Assembly: GCA_038521825.1 (NCBI GenBank)
Contig: JBCBKL010000012.1
Span: 1-64,000, forward strand
Direction of reading: 5' to 3'
DNA from: JBCBKL01 sp038521825
GTDB lineage: Bacteria > Pseudomonadota > Alphaproteobacteria > Rhodobacterales > Rhodobacteraceae
Length of the DNA stretch: 64,000 nucleotides
Below the pieces are notes generated by a model that was given only the letters and a program-made list of their open reading frames with translations, was not told the DNA's origin and did no database searches. A program made the position numbers and the translations under genes. This document shows, piece by piece, positions 1 to 7,865 of the stretch; the stretch's first letter is position 1, and each line of letters starts with the position of its first letter.

Positions 1-146
1 TTCCTAGCAGTGATAGACAACTGCACTATGGCGCATTGCGACGCCTGTTGGAGCAGGAGCTATCCACCCCATCGGGTCTGGTGAAGCTGCGCCGTAGCGG
101 TTGCCTTCATAGGCAATGGCCGGTTTGGGCCGCCTGTGAAGACGGC

Positions 147-788
147 TCAATGGCATCGGATTTCAATGGCTTCCGCGATGGCCAGTGCATCTTCAAGTTC
201 AACACCAAGATACCGAGCCGTGCTGTCCATCTTGGTGTGTCCAAGCAAAAGCTGCACGGCGCGGAGGTTGCCTGTCTTCTTGTAGATTTGGGTAACCTTG
301 GTCCGGCGCATCGAATGTGTTCCGTAAGCGCTTGCTTCAAGACCAATGGACGTGACACAGTCCCGTACGATCCGCGCGTATTGGCGGGTCGAGATGTGAA
401 GACGTTCATGGAACCGGCCCGGCCAAAGGTATTCAGAACCAACCATGAGTTCGTCTTCCATCCACTTCTTGACGGAGGCACGTGTCCCTTCTGAGATCTC
501 GAAACGAACGGGCTTTTGCGTTTTGCTTTGCAGCACCGAAGCCCGTTCTTTGATTTGATCGGATGCCATAACGTCGACGACCTTCATCTTCACAAGATTA
601 CAGCCGCGAAGCTTGCTGTCGATCGCCATGTTGAACAGCGCGAGATCTCGATGGTTTTCGGCCAGCTCCAGACGAACTCTGATTGCCCAGACATGTTTTG
701 GCTTCAGAGGCCGTTTCTGACCGACGATACGACCTTTGTTCCAAGCAGGGCGAAGCGCGCGAATGGCAGGTAGGTTTGGTGTTTCTAT
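147..788 (-). CDS. Tyrosine-type site-specific recombinase (phage/island integrase), start codon apparently ATA
   Basis: The C-terminal catalytic domain of a tyrosine recombinase is visible: the first arginine in DSKLRGC, HSMRR (H-x-x-R), LLLGH, and the nucleophile tyrosine in STARYLGV. The first ATG (627-629) would cut off a family-typical N-terminus. In the same frame the reading continues upstream through PAWNKGRIVGQKRPLKPKHV to an ATA codon at 786-788, placed 7 bases after a perfect GGAGG ribosome site (796-800). No ATG, GTG or TTG occurs in frame between 629 and the upstream stop at 852-854. I infer that an original ATG became ATA, giving a 213-residue protein. The gene may be silenced, poorly translated, or start internally at 629. 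It sits at the edge of accessory DNA, which fits an island integrase, but I saw no attachment site. Confidence 0.75.
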   Translation of the reverse strand: METPNLPAIRALRPAWNKGRIVGQKRPLKPKHVWAIRVRLELAENHRDLALFNMAIDSKLRGCNLVKMKVVDVMASDQIKERASVLQSKTQKPVRFEISEGTRASVKKWMEDELMVGSEYLWPGRFHERLHISTRQYARIVRDCVTSIGLEASAYGTHSMRRTKVTQIYKKTGNLRAVQLLLGHTKMDSTARYLGVELEDALAIAEAIEIRCH

Positions 789-927
789 GATTGATCCTCC
801 AATCCGCCATGCCCTCCCAAAACGACAACCTGACGTTGACGGGGCATCATATCAGAGGATGCAGCGCTGCCTTCGATGTCAACTGCGTGCCCGCGCCGCT
901 GATCTGTGAAGAAAGCCGACACTCTTT

Positions 928-1563
928 CTAATCTGCGGGTCTTTTCTGACCTTCGTACAGCACGAGGTCGGTATTGCGGACAGCCTTTGCCTTGAGTGCG
1001 TCCAACGGCGCCCCTGCACGAGCTTGCGTGATCATCGCGGCACTTAGGTCCTGGATCAAGGAAATCGCTGCCATGGTGTCAAAACCTCTGGGCAGATTTC
1101 CCTGTTCCATTTGCTCCGAGAAATAAGCTGTCATACGCGCGAGGTTCTCTTTCGGTACACTTTCGAACACTGTCGCGACCTTGGGCAGACGGTCCATCAA
1201 TGGCATCGCAATCGACAGGATCAGGCAGCCCTTGGGGCGGTCTGGCGCGGCCACGTTCTGCGCAAGGTTAGTAAAATAATCCCCGATCCCGTCGGCAGGG
1301 GAAGCGGCATTGCTCAACGCATCAAACGAGGCTTTGGATCGCGTCTGTCGATACCGATTAATTGCCGCTACGAAGAGGTCCTCCTTTGGGCCGAAGGCAT
1401 TGTAAAGGCTGGGTTTTGTGAGGCCTGTTCGCTTGGACAAGGTCTCCGTGTCCGAGGCGTCGTAGCCCAGCTCCCAGAACACGTCGATGACCTTGTCCAG
1501 CACCTCGTCTTCATCAAAGGTTCTGGGCCTGCCGCGGCCTCGACTTTCGCTTTTTTCTACCAT
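928..1563 (-). CDS. TetR/AcrR family transcriptional regulator
   Basis: A 211-residue repressor of the TetR family. The N-terminal helix-turn-helix region (about residues 10-60) contains GRPRTFDEDEVLDKVIDVFW and LSKRTGLTKPSLYNAFGPK, the hallmark of the AcrR/YdeS-like branch; the C-terminal ligand domain is divergent. The ATG at 1561-1563 is preferred over a farther upstream in-frame start because it places the conserved GRPRTF motif near the N-terminus. It is divergent from a gene for a secreted protein at 1681, and two TAC-N6-GTA dyads lie between them, so control of itself and of the neighbouring secreted-protein pair is likely. Its ligand cannot be told from sequence. Confidence 0.85.
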   Translation of the reverse strand: MVEKSESRGRGRPRTFDEDEVLDKVIDVFWELGYDASDTETLSKRTGLTKPSLYNAFGPKEDLFVAAINRYRQTRSKASFDALSNAASPADGIGDYFTNLAQNVAAPDRPKGCLILSIAMPLMDRLPKVATVFESVPKENLARMTAYFSEQMEQGNLPRGFDTMAAISLIQDLSAAMITQARAGAPLDALKAKAVRNTDLVLYEGQKRPAD

Positions 1564-1619
1564 TCCGTATAAAAATCCTTGACTTCTTTCCCGCAAGCCA
1601 ATTTCTCTACCGCTCAGTA
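1558..1619. promoter_or_regulatory. Candidate paired TetR operators (TAC-N6-GTA twice)
   Basis: Two 12-base dyads of the form TAC-N6-GTA occur 50 bases apart: 1558-1569 (TACCATTCCGTA), which overlaps the start codon of the TetR gene, and 1608-1619 (TACCGCTCAGTA), which overlaps a forward TATAAT hexamer at 1618-1623 that could serve the secreted-protein genes. Matching dyads over both gene starts are typical of TetR autoregulation. The assignment is inference. Confidence 0.45.
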
Positions 1620-1680
1620 TAATAATGGCGTCGACGCGTCAAACGTGACGTGACGCTAAGCATCGAAAGGGAGCATCCAC

Positions 1681-2925
1681 ATGTCGAAACTCGCAAATTA
1701 CACTATCTCGCTGTCGGCGGCGCTGATGATCGGAACAAGCGCGCTCGCGGAAACGGAGATGGATATTAAGTTCGCCGGGGCGCTGGAGTTTGCCGACGAT
1801 GGCACGCTTTTCGTTGGTGATAACTACAACGGGGCGATTTATGCGTTCGAAGTCCCGGCGGAGGCTGGCCCAGAGCAGATTGCCGCCAGCTCTATCGCTA
1901 ATATTGATCGCAAGATCGCAGAGCTTTTGGGCGTTGGTGCAAGTGCGCTTGAGCTCAACGACATGGCGACGCATCCGGTCAGCAAGGACATCTTTATCTC
2001 AGTCACGCGCATCGGCAACTTTGCCTCACAGCCAGCGATAATCCGCGTCACACAGGATCAAGAGATCAGCCTGGTTGACCTGTCGGCCCTGTCGTTTCAG
2101 AAGCAGGAGTTGATGGAATTCCCTGAGGGAGAGACCACCTTCAAACCGCGCGGTTCAGGCAACTCCGTCCCTCTCCCGCGAGACCTTGCGAAGGGTGAGA
2201 TTGCGCTGCGCACCCTCGCGATTATGGACATGGAATTCTATGAGGGCGAGTTGTTCGTCGCCGGGGTCGCCCATGACAACTTCCTGTCGTCGCTGCGTCG
2301 GATACAGTATCCGTTCGACGGCGCGCAGGGCATCACCAACGTGGAGATGTATCACATCACCCACGACCAGTATGAAAGCCGCGCCCCAATCCGAGCCATG
2401 TCGGTGCAAGAGATTGACGGCAAACCACAGCTCGTGGCTGCCTATACCTGCAGCCCGATCGTGCTTGTCCCGCTGGAAGATATCCAGGATGGCGCCAAAA
2501 TCGCGGCTAATACGATCATGGACTACGGCAACGGTCAGCCGCTGGACATGATCCCGTTCCAAATGCAGGGCCAGACCATGCTGTTCGTGACGAATGACAG
2601 TCGGTCGCCGCAGGTCATCCCGGTGGCTGGGCTGCAAGGCGCAAAAGTCGTGGATCACAATGACTTTGAGCGTGGCGGCAAACTCGATCTGCATCCGGTC
2701 ATGCCCTATGGCCCGGTGGGAGAAGCTGTTATGTTCGACGGTATGTCGATGCATATGACTCTGGTTGGCGAAGGCATGTTGGCCTCTATAACCCGTGACC
2801 TCTATACGGGCGCGCTGAACCTCGACACCAACCCGGTGTTCTTCCCCAACCGCATCCACAACATGCGCGCAGAGTTCGATTTTCCCCAGTACGACTTCGC
2901 GGCGTCGCGGGCCCGGTTGGAGTAA
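1681..2925 (+). CDS. Secreted protein of unknown function, possible beta-propeller
   Basis: A 414-residue protein with a Sec signal peptide (hydrophobic core ISLSAALMIGTSALA, cleavage likely after residue 23). The mature part has repeated short strands of the kind LEFADDGTLFVGDNYNGAIYAF and similar segments, which suggest a YncE/SMP-30-like beta-propeller, but I do not recognise a named family. A ribosome site (AAAGGGAG) lies about 8 bases before the ATG. It is followed after 5 bases by another secreted protein, so the two are probably one transcript. It is divergent from a TetR regulator. Periplasmic or exported location is well supported; its substrate is unknown. Confidence 0.75.
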   Translation: MSKLANYTISLSAALMIGTSALAETEMDIKFAGALEFADDGTLFVGDNYNGAIYAFEVPAEAGPEQIAASSIANIDRKIAELLGVGASALELNDMATHPVSKDIFISVTRIGNFASQPAIIRVTQDQEISLVDLSALSFQKQELMEFPEGETTFKPRGSGNSVPLPRDLAKGEIALRTLAIMDMEFYEGELFVAGVAHDNFLSSLRRIQYPFDGAQGITNVEMYHITHDQYESRAPIRAMSVQEIDGKPQLVAAYTCSPIVLVPLEDIQDGAKIAANTIMDYGNGQPLDMIPFQMQGQTMLFVTNDSRSPQVIPVAGLQGAKVVDHNDFERGGKLDLHPVMPYGPVGEAVMFDGMSMHMTLVGEGMLASITRDLYTGALNLDTNPVFFPNRIHNMRAEFDFPQYDFAASRARLE

Positions 2926-2930
2926 TCTCG

Positions 2931-4043
2931 GTGAGACGGACAAAAAACAGGATCGCCAGCTATCTGGCGGTCCTAATTGCGGCGGCGATCATGACTTCAG
3001 GTGCAAAGGCAGAAAGCGTGGTGCTGCCACAAAGCGCATCCGACCCCATCGTTCTGCCCTTGAATGACGGCACGTCCGCAGCTTCGGACCCATCGGATCA
3101 ACTTCAAGTTTTCGTTGGCTCCGCTGACGCCTGCTGCGACGGTCGCACACCGATTGCGGGCCGCTATGCGGAAGTGGACAACGCAATCGCATTTACACCC
3201 GCTTTTGGATTTGATCCGGGGCAGGACTATGTTGCCCGTGCTCAAACGCATCGCGGCGATCTGCAACTTGTCCCGTTTCGCATCCTGTCTGAGACGGTGC
3301 CGACAGAAGCAAGGGTCACCGAGATATTTCCAAGCGGTGATACGCTTCCGCAAAATGTGCTGCGGTTCTACATCCACTTCTCAGCTCCGATGAAGCCGCA
3401 TGTGGCGTTCGAATACATCAAGCTGCGCGATGCCTCCGGTGCCGTTGATCACGCAGCATTCATGCGCTTCAAGCAAGAGCTTTGGAACGCAGACCGGACA
3501 CGCCTGACCGTTCTGATCGACCCCGGTCGGATCAAACGGAACGTGGCGACCAACGTCGAGCTTGGTCCGGCCTTGCTGGAAGGGCAGGATTACATTCTGT
3601 CAATCGAGGGCGGTTGGCCGTCCGCCGATGGCACCTCGCGCCTGCCGGGTTTTTCCAAGCGCTTCACCGTCGGCGCGCCCCTACGCGTCCGTCCTGATGT
3701 GCAGAACTGGGAGGCGACATCACCCTGCGCAGGTACAAAGGGGTCGCTCTACATCATGTTCGATCGCCCTTTCGACCGGCATTTACTGTCACAAGAGGTA
3801 CGGGTCACCAATGAAAGCGGAAGAGATATTGATGGGGCATTCATCGTTGGCGGCGGACAACAGTCCTTGATCTTTACACCAAGCGAACCGTGGTCAGGCG
3901 ATGAGATTCAGATTGTTGTCAGCCCAGAACTGGAGGACGTGGCCGCAAACAATTTCCGCGATCTTCTTGATCATCTTGGCAGTGACAGCACACACGTTTC
4001 CTCGACCGTGCTTCGGATTTCTGTGAAGAACGGCGGCGACTAG
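2931..4043 (+). CDS. Secreted protein with Ig-like (SbsA-type) segment, unknown function
   Basis: A 370-residue protein that starts with GTG, 5 bases after the stop of the preceding gene. A signal peptide is clear (ASYLAVLIAAAIMTSGAKAE). A segment near residues 125-170 (EIFPSGDTLPQNVLRFYIHF, then SAPM) resembles the bacterial Ig-like domain built around a phrase such as FSEPM, and a similar phrase recurs near residue 275 (LYIMFDRPFDRHL). Cysteines at DACCDG and TSPCAG could form disulfides in the periplasm. I recognise no enzyme motif. The tight spacing and shared export signal suggest it works with its upstream neighbour under TetR control. Confidence 0.7.
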   Translation: MRRTKNRIASYLAVLIAAAIMTSGAKAESVVLPQSASDPIVLPLNDGTSAASDPSDQLQVFVGSADACCDGRTPIAGRYAEVDNAIAFTPAFGFDPGQDYVARAQTHRGDLQLVPFRILSETVPTEARVTEIFPSGDTLPQNVLRFYIHFSAPMKPHVAFEYIKLRDASGAVDHAAFMRFKQELWNADRTRLTVLIDPGRIKRNVATNVELGPALLEGQDYILSIEGGWPSADGTSRLPGFSKRFTVGAPLRVRPDVQNWEATSPCAGTKGSLYIMFDRPFDRHLLSQEVRVTNESGRDIDGAFIVGGGQQSLIFTPSEPWSGDEIQIVVSPELEDVAANNFRDLLDHLGSDSTHVSSTVLRISVKNGGD

Positions 4044-4465
4044 CAAGACGTTTCCAAACTCACGGGTTGGTGTGCCTTTCCAAAGGTGGACCTGTCAGTG
4101 ATAGCACCAGGAGGCTGCTCCAATCCGTGCATTGCCAGTTCGCCGGTTGCTCTATTTCGTTCTTGCGGCGAAAGTCCGGAAAGTGGGCTGTGAGAGCAGC
4201 AATTGAACGGTCGGGCGAACGGCAGGAATGGGCCGTCCTCATCTGCGTGAGACTAGCATGGCAGCAAACTTTTGCGCTTGCTCCCAGGTTTTTTGCGAGC
4301 CAAACCTCCCAATGCCGCATTCGTTACGAGTATTGCCAAAAAACTCATTCGTTTTTTGGGTAAGAGCAGCACGATCCCGAAGAAATCGTTCTCGACTGAT
4401 ATAGGATCAAAGTAACGATTCGCGTTGTTAGTCATGGTTGATTTTCGCTACTTGCCGAACTCCGC
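4044..4465. other. Convergent intergenic region without a convincing gene
   Basis: About 420 bases between the 3' ends of the secreted-protein pair and the sigma-54 activator. Short open frames here lack ribosome sites and family features. The only structured element seen is an A/T-rich hairpin at 4336-4359. Confidence 0.5.
4336..4359. terminator. Candidate bidirectional hairpin terminator
   Basis: A perfect 9-base inverted repeat, CCAAAAAAC (4336-4344) and GTTTTTTGG (4351-4359), with a 6-base loop, lies between two convergent genes. The run of A/T in the stem gives a U-rich 3' arm on either strand, but the stem is weak, so this is only a candidate. Confidence 0.35.
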
Positions 4466-6292
4466 TTATTTAAAGGCCGCAGTATCAATGCCAAGCGATT
4501 TAATCTTCGAGTAAATGGTCGTTGGCGCCACGCCGAGCATGCTGGCTGCGCCTTGTGCGCCTGACACCTTCCCTTTTGATCGAGTTAACGCATTCTCTAG
4601 GTTTTCCTTTTCCAAGCCGCGCAACTCTTCGGCGGTCAATACAACGTCTGGTCCTTGGCGGGCTTGAGCAGAGACCTGGAAATCAAACTCCAGCCGCCCG
4701 CCTTGGGCAAGGATGACAGCGCGTTCGATGACGTTTTCCAGCTCACGGATATTCCCGGGCCATGAGTATTGTTCCAGCGATTTGATGTGAGAGCCGGTCA
4801 GCCGGGCTTGTGGCAACCGTAGGCGCCGCGTCATCCGATCGATGAAGTGCTTCGCGAGATACGGAATGTCTTCTGGTCGATCATTGAGAGGGGCGCAGCG
4901 GATCGAGAACAAGTTCAGTGTGAAATACAGGTCTTGCCGAAACCGCCCAACCCGCACCTCAGCCGAGATATCGCGCGAGGTGGTGGCGACCACCGTCAGA
5001 TTGACTGGGATTGGGCCGATATCTCCAGGCCTCTGGAAAAGACCGCTTTGGAGGACATCGTGCAGTTTGGCCTGAATAGTTTTGGGCAGGTCTGCAACCT
5101 CGTCCAAATGGAGCGTGCCGTTGTTGGCCATCAATAGTTTGCCCGTCTGATCCCGGGTTGCACCAGGAAATGCGCCCCGCTTATGCCCGAAGAGTTCTGT
5201 CTCAAGCGCCTGTATGTTGGTTTCGCTGCAATTGATGCGCACTAAGGGACGGTGCTGCCGAGCGCTTGCTTCGTGAATGGCCGAGACGGTCAGGCTTTTG
5301 CCCGTACCGGGTGGCCCCGAGATGAGGACATGCGCATTGTTCTTCGCCGCCAGATCGATCTGCGCGTTGAGGGACTTAATTGCGTCCGAGACACCCACAA
5401 CGCCCGCGTGCGGCCGCGCTGAGCGTACTTCTGTCAGAAGATAGTCGTTCTCTTGCTCGAGTCTGACTTTCAGGTCTTCCACCTGCGCCAGCGCCTCACG
5501 CAGTTTGCGTTCGTTTTCGCGCCGTTCGGTGACGTCGCGAAAGATGACGACGGCCCCGGCCAGCACTTTGTGATCATAGATCGGTGTCGAGACGTATTCG
5601 ACCATGATCGGCTTGCCATCTTTGCGCCAGAACACATCATCATCCACACGCATTGTCTCGTCTTTGCGGAAGGACGCATAGATTGGGCACTTGTGGGCTG
5701 GGAAGTGTTCGCCGTTCAGGTGCTTGTGGTGAATTATCGGATGCAACTCACGGCCAATCAGATCGTCGGCAGACCAACCCAGCATTTCCTGCGCTGCGCG
5801 GTTGACGAAGGTTGCCTTACCTTCAGCGTTGATCCCGTAGATGCCCTCACCCGCCGCCTCAAGAATCAGGTGGTTCTGCGCCTCGACCTCGCGAAAGAAA
5901 CCGTAGATGTTTTGCCACTGCATCAACCCGCCTTTGTGATGCGCGTCTTGCTCCATCTGTTGGTTGCGTCGCTCAAGCTCGTCGAGGTCGAGGAAGCTAA
6001 GCAGCACTTTTTGATCGGACAGTTGCACCCCGAAGGTCTGCAGTCGAAGCGTTCGTTTGCCACGCATCTCTAGAGATCGATCGACGTAGTGCCCGAAATG
6101 CGCGACAGCGTCGAGGAAGACGACAACATCGGCTGCGCTGGACTTCAGAACATCTGAGAGTTGGTCGCTCAGATCGAACAGAACGCGCGCCGCCGCATTC
6201 GCCTCAACGATGCGGTTCTCACTTGGCACAACAAGCAAAGTTGGTAGCGGTTGGAAGTCAACGAGTGAGGAAGGTTCGGAAGCATCAAGCAT
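4466..6292 (-). CDS. PAS-domain sigma-54-dependent activator (NtrC-like bEBP) with GAFPGA loop
   Basis: A 608-residue enhancer-binding protein. Two sensor segments come first: a degenerate PAS (about 10-100) and a full PAS (about 145-255, with the phrase HHKHLNGEHFPAHKCPIYAS), then a coiled coil (about 258-288). An AAA+ domain follows with Walker A GPPGTGKS, Walker B LHLDEV and an R-finger stretch GRFRQDLYF. A Fis-type helix-turn-helix ends the protein (KVSGAQGAASMLGVAPTTIY). The sigma-54 contact loop reads GAFPGA (5159-5176) instead of GAFTGA. An in-frame TTG two codons upstream is an alternative start. It is divergent from the cyanate transport/cyanase operon and probably activates it; with no receiver domain, it may sense a small molecule or redox state through PAS. 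Confidence 0.88.
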   Translation of the reverse strand: MLDASEPSSLVDFQPLPTLLVVPSENRIVEANAAARVLFDLSDQLSDVLKSSAADVVVFLDAVAHFGHYVDRSLEMRGKRTLRLQTFGVQLSDQKVLLSFLDLDELERRNQQMEQDAHHKGGLMQWQNIYGFFREVEAQNHLILEAAGEGIYGINAEGKATFVNRAAQEMLGWSADDLIGRELHPIIHHKHLNGEHFPAHKCPIYASFRKDETMRVDDDVFWRKDGKPIMVEYVSTPIYDHKVLAGAVVIFRDVTERRENERKLREALAQVEDLKVRLEQENDYLLTEVRSARPHAGVVGVSDAIKSLNAQIDLAAKNNAHVLISGPPGTGKSLTVSAIHEASARQHRPLVRINCSETNIQALETELFGHKRGAFPGATRDQTGKLLMANNGTLHLDEVADLPKTIQAKLHDVLQSGLFQRPGDIGPIPVNLTVVATTSRDISAEVRVGRFRQDLYFTLNLFSIRCAPLNDRPEDIPYLAKHFIDRMTRRLRLPQARLTGSHIKSLEQYSWPGNIRELENVIERAVILAQGGRLEFDFQVSAQARQGPDVVLTAEELRGLEKENLENALTRSKGKVSGAQGAASMLGVAPTTIYSKIKSLGIDTAAFK

Positions 6293-6326
6293 CGTCAAAC
6301 AGTCGCGCGTATTTCCATCCGCGGCT

Positions 6327-6359
6327 TTACGAAAACTCGTACTTTACCAATTTTCGTAA
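6327..6359. promoter_or_regulatory. Candidate upstream activator dyad
   Basis: A perfect 9-base inverted repeat, TTACGAAAA (6327-6335) and TTTTCGTAA (6351-6359), with a 15-base centre, sits between the activator gene and its divergent target operon. It lies about 90 bases upstream of a sigma-54-like promoter, a usual distance for an enhancer-binding protein site. It could equally control the activator gene itself. Confidence 0.5.
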
Positions 6360-6429
6360 CAATCGCCCGAAAAATAGCCAATAAAAACAATGGATCGCCA
6401 AGATCTGAGCAAGGACAGTACCATCTTCA

Positions 6430-6444
6430 TGGCGCGCTGATGGC
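6430..6444 (+). promoter_or_regulatory. Candidate sigma-54 (-24/-12) promoter of the cyanate operon
   Basis: The sequence TGGCGCG-CTGA-TGGC has the GG and GC doublets separated by 10 bases as in sigma-54 promoters (consensus TGGCACG-N4-TTGC). The -12 GC is about 36 bases before the ATG at 6480, leaving room for a short leader with the ribosome site ACAGGAG. The divergent sigma-54 activator supports the reading. The second T of the -12 element is a G. Confidence 0.45.
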
Positions 6445-6479
6445 GTGAGACGGTTTTCCAAACGCTACAGGAGATCAGC

Positions 6480-7865
6480 ATGACGATCAAAAGCCTTGGA
6501 AATCCTTTCTCGGAAAAAACCGATCTGCGGCACGGAGCTGATTGCGGCTGCGAAAGCTGTCTAAGCGGTTATGGACACGACAAGGACAACGTCGAACCCC
6601 ACGAGATGAGCGGCGAGCAGATGATGGAGCGCGCCGTCGAAAGCGCGATCGTCCGCTCGGTTTTTGGTCAGAGTGACATCGGGCGCCGGTCGTTCATGGG
6701 CATGATCGGGGGAACTACAGCGGCGGCGGCGCTTGCCTCAGTCTTTCCGTTGGAGCAGGCCAAGGCAGCCATTCTGGACAACCTCGGTCCACCCGAGAAA
6801 ACCGACCTCAGCATCGGCTTTGTGCCGATCACGTGTGCGACACCAATCATCATGGCACAGCCTCTTGGGTTCTATGAGCGCTACGGGTTGAACGCCGAGG
6901 TCATCAAAACCGCCGGGTGGGCTGTCGCCCGTGACAAGTCACTTTCGGGCGAATATGACGCCAGCCACATGTTAACTCCGATGCCTTTGGCGATGACGCT
7001 GGGCGCGGGCTCGGTCGCGACGCCATACATCATGCCAGCGGTTGAGAACATTAACGGTCAGGCCATCGTCTTGTCGAACGAGCACCTCGACAAGCGCGAT
7101 CCGAAGCAGTGGAAGGGCTTCACCTTCGGTGTGCCGTTTGAATACTCGATGCACAACTTCCTACTGCGGTACTATGTGGCTGAGTTTGGGCTGGACCCCG
7201 ACAAGGACATCCAGATCCGGGTGGTTCCGCCGCCAGAGATGGTCGCCAACCTGCGGGCTGGAAACCTCGACGGCTACCTGTCGCCCGACCCCTTCAACCA
7301 GCGGGCGGTTTTCGAAGGTATCGGCTTTATTCACATTCTGACCAAAGAGATCTGGGAGGGCCATCCTTGTTGCGCCTTTGCTGCGCCACTGTCATTCGCG
7401 ACCGAATTGCCAAACACCTATGGTGCTCTGCTCAAGTCGATCATCGACGCGACGCAATACGCGTCGAACCCGGACAACCGGAAAGAAATTGCCGCAGCGA
7501 TTTCGCCGACCAATTACCTGAATCAGCCGGTCACTGTCGTGGAACAGGTGCTGACGGGCACCTATGCCGACGGTTTGGGTGAAGTGAAACGCGTGCCTGA
7601 CCGGATCGACTTCGATCCTTTCCCATGGCACTCGATGGGCGTCTGGATCCTGACGCAGATGAAACGCTGGGGCTATATTGACGGCGACGTGGATTATGCG
7701 GGCGTGGCCGAGCAGGTCTATCTGGCGGCGGACGCCAGGAAGGTTATGACCGACCTTGGCTATGACGCGCCCGACATCACCTACAAATCCCACACGATCA
7801 TGGGTAAGACCTTCGATCCGGCAACTCCAGAGGCCTATGTCGATAGCTTTGAGATCAAACGATGA
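6480..7865 (+). CDS. cynA: CmpA/NrtA-family ABC transporter substrate-binding protein (probable cyanate binding)
   Basis: A 461-residue periplasmic binding protein of the nitrate/bicarbonate/cyanate class. A twin-arginine export signal is visible (IGRRSFMGMIGGTTAAAALA, arginines 69-70). It is preceded by an unusual 68-residue extension holding Cys22, Cys24 and Cys27 (DCGCESC) and several histidines. The body carries typical phrases such as LSIGFVPITCATPIIMAQ and GNLDGYLSPDPFNQRAVFEG. The gene starts an operon with permease, ATPase, a DUF1348 protein and cyanase. Cyanate is therefore the most likely ligand, although nitrate or bicarbonate binders are close relatives. A divergent PAS/sigma-54 activator probably controls it. 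Confidence 0.85.
   Translation: MTIKSLGNPFSEKTDLRHGADCGCESCLSGYGHDKDNVEPHEMSGEQMMERAVESAIVRSVFGQSDIGRRSFMGMIGGTTAAAALASVFPLEQAKAAILDNLGPPEKTDLSIGFVPITCATPIIMAQPLGFYERYGLNAEVIKTAGWAVARDKSLSGEYDASHMLTPMPLAMTLGAGSVATPYIMPAVENINGQAIVLSNEHLDKRDPKQWKGFTFGVPFEYSMHNFLLRYYVAEFGLDPDKDIQIRVVPPPEMVANLRAGNLDGYLSPDPFNQRAVFEGIGFIHILTKEIWEGHPCCAFAAPLSFATELPNTYGALLKSIIDATQYASNPDNRKEIAAAISPTNYLNQPVTVVEQVLTGTYADGLGEVKRVPDRIDFDPFPWHSMGVWILTQMKRWGYIDGDVDYAGVAEQVYLAADARKVMTDLGYDAPDITYKSHTIMGKTFDPATPEAYVDSFEIKR

Noticed and set aside
4253..4435. 60-codon minus-strand frame after the sigma-54 activator
   Set aside because: No ribosome site and no protein-like pattern; it includes the hairpin at 4336-4359.
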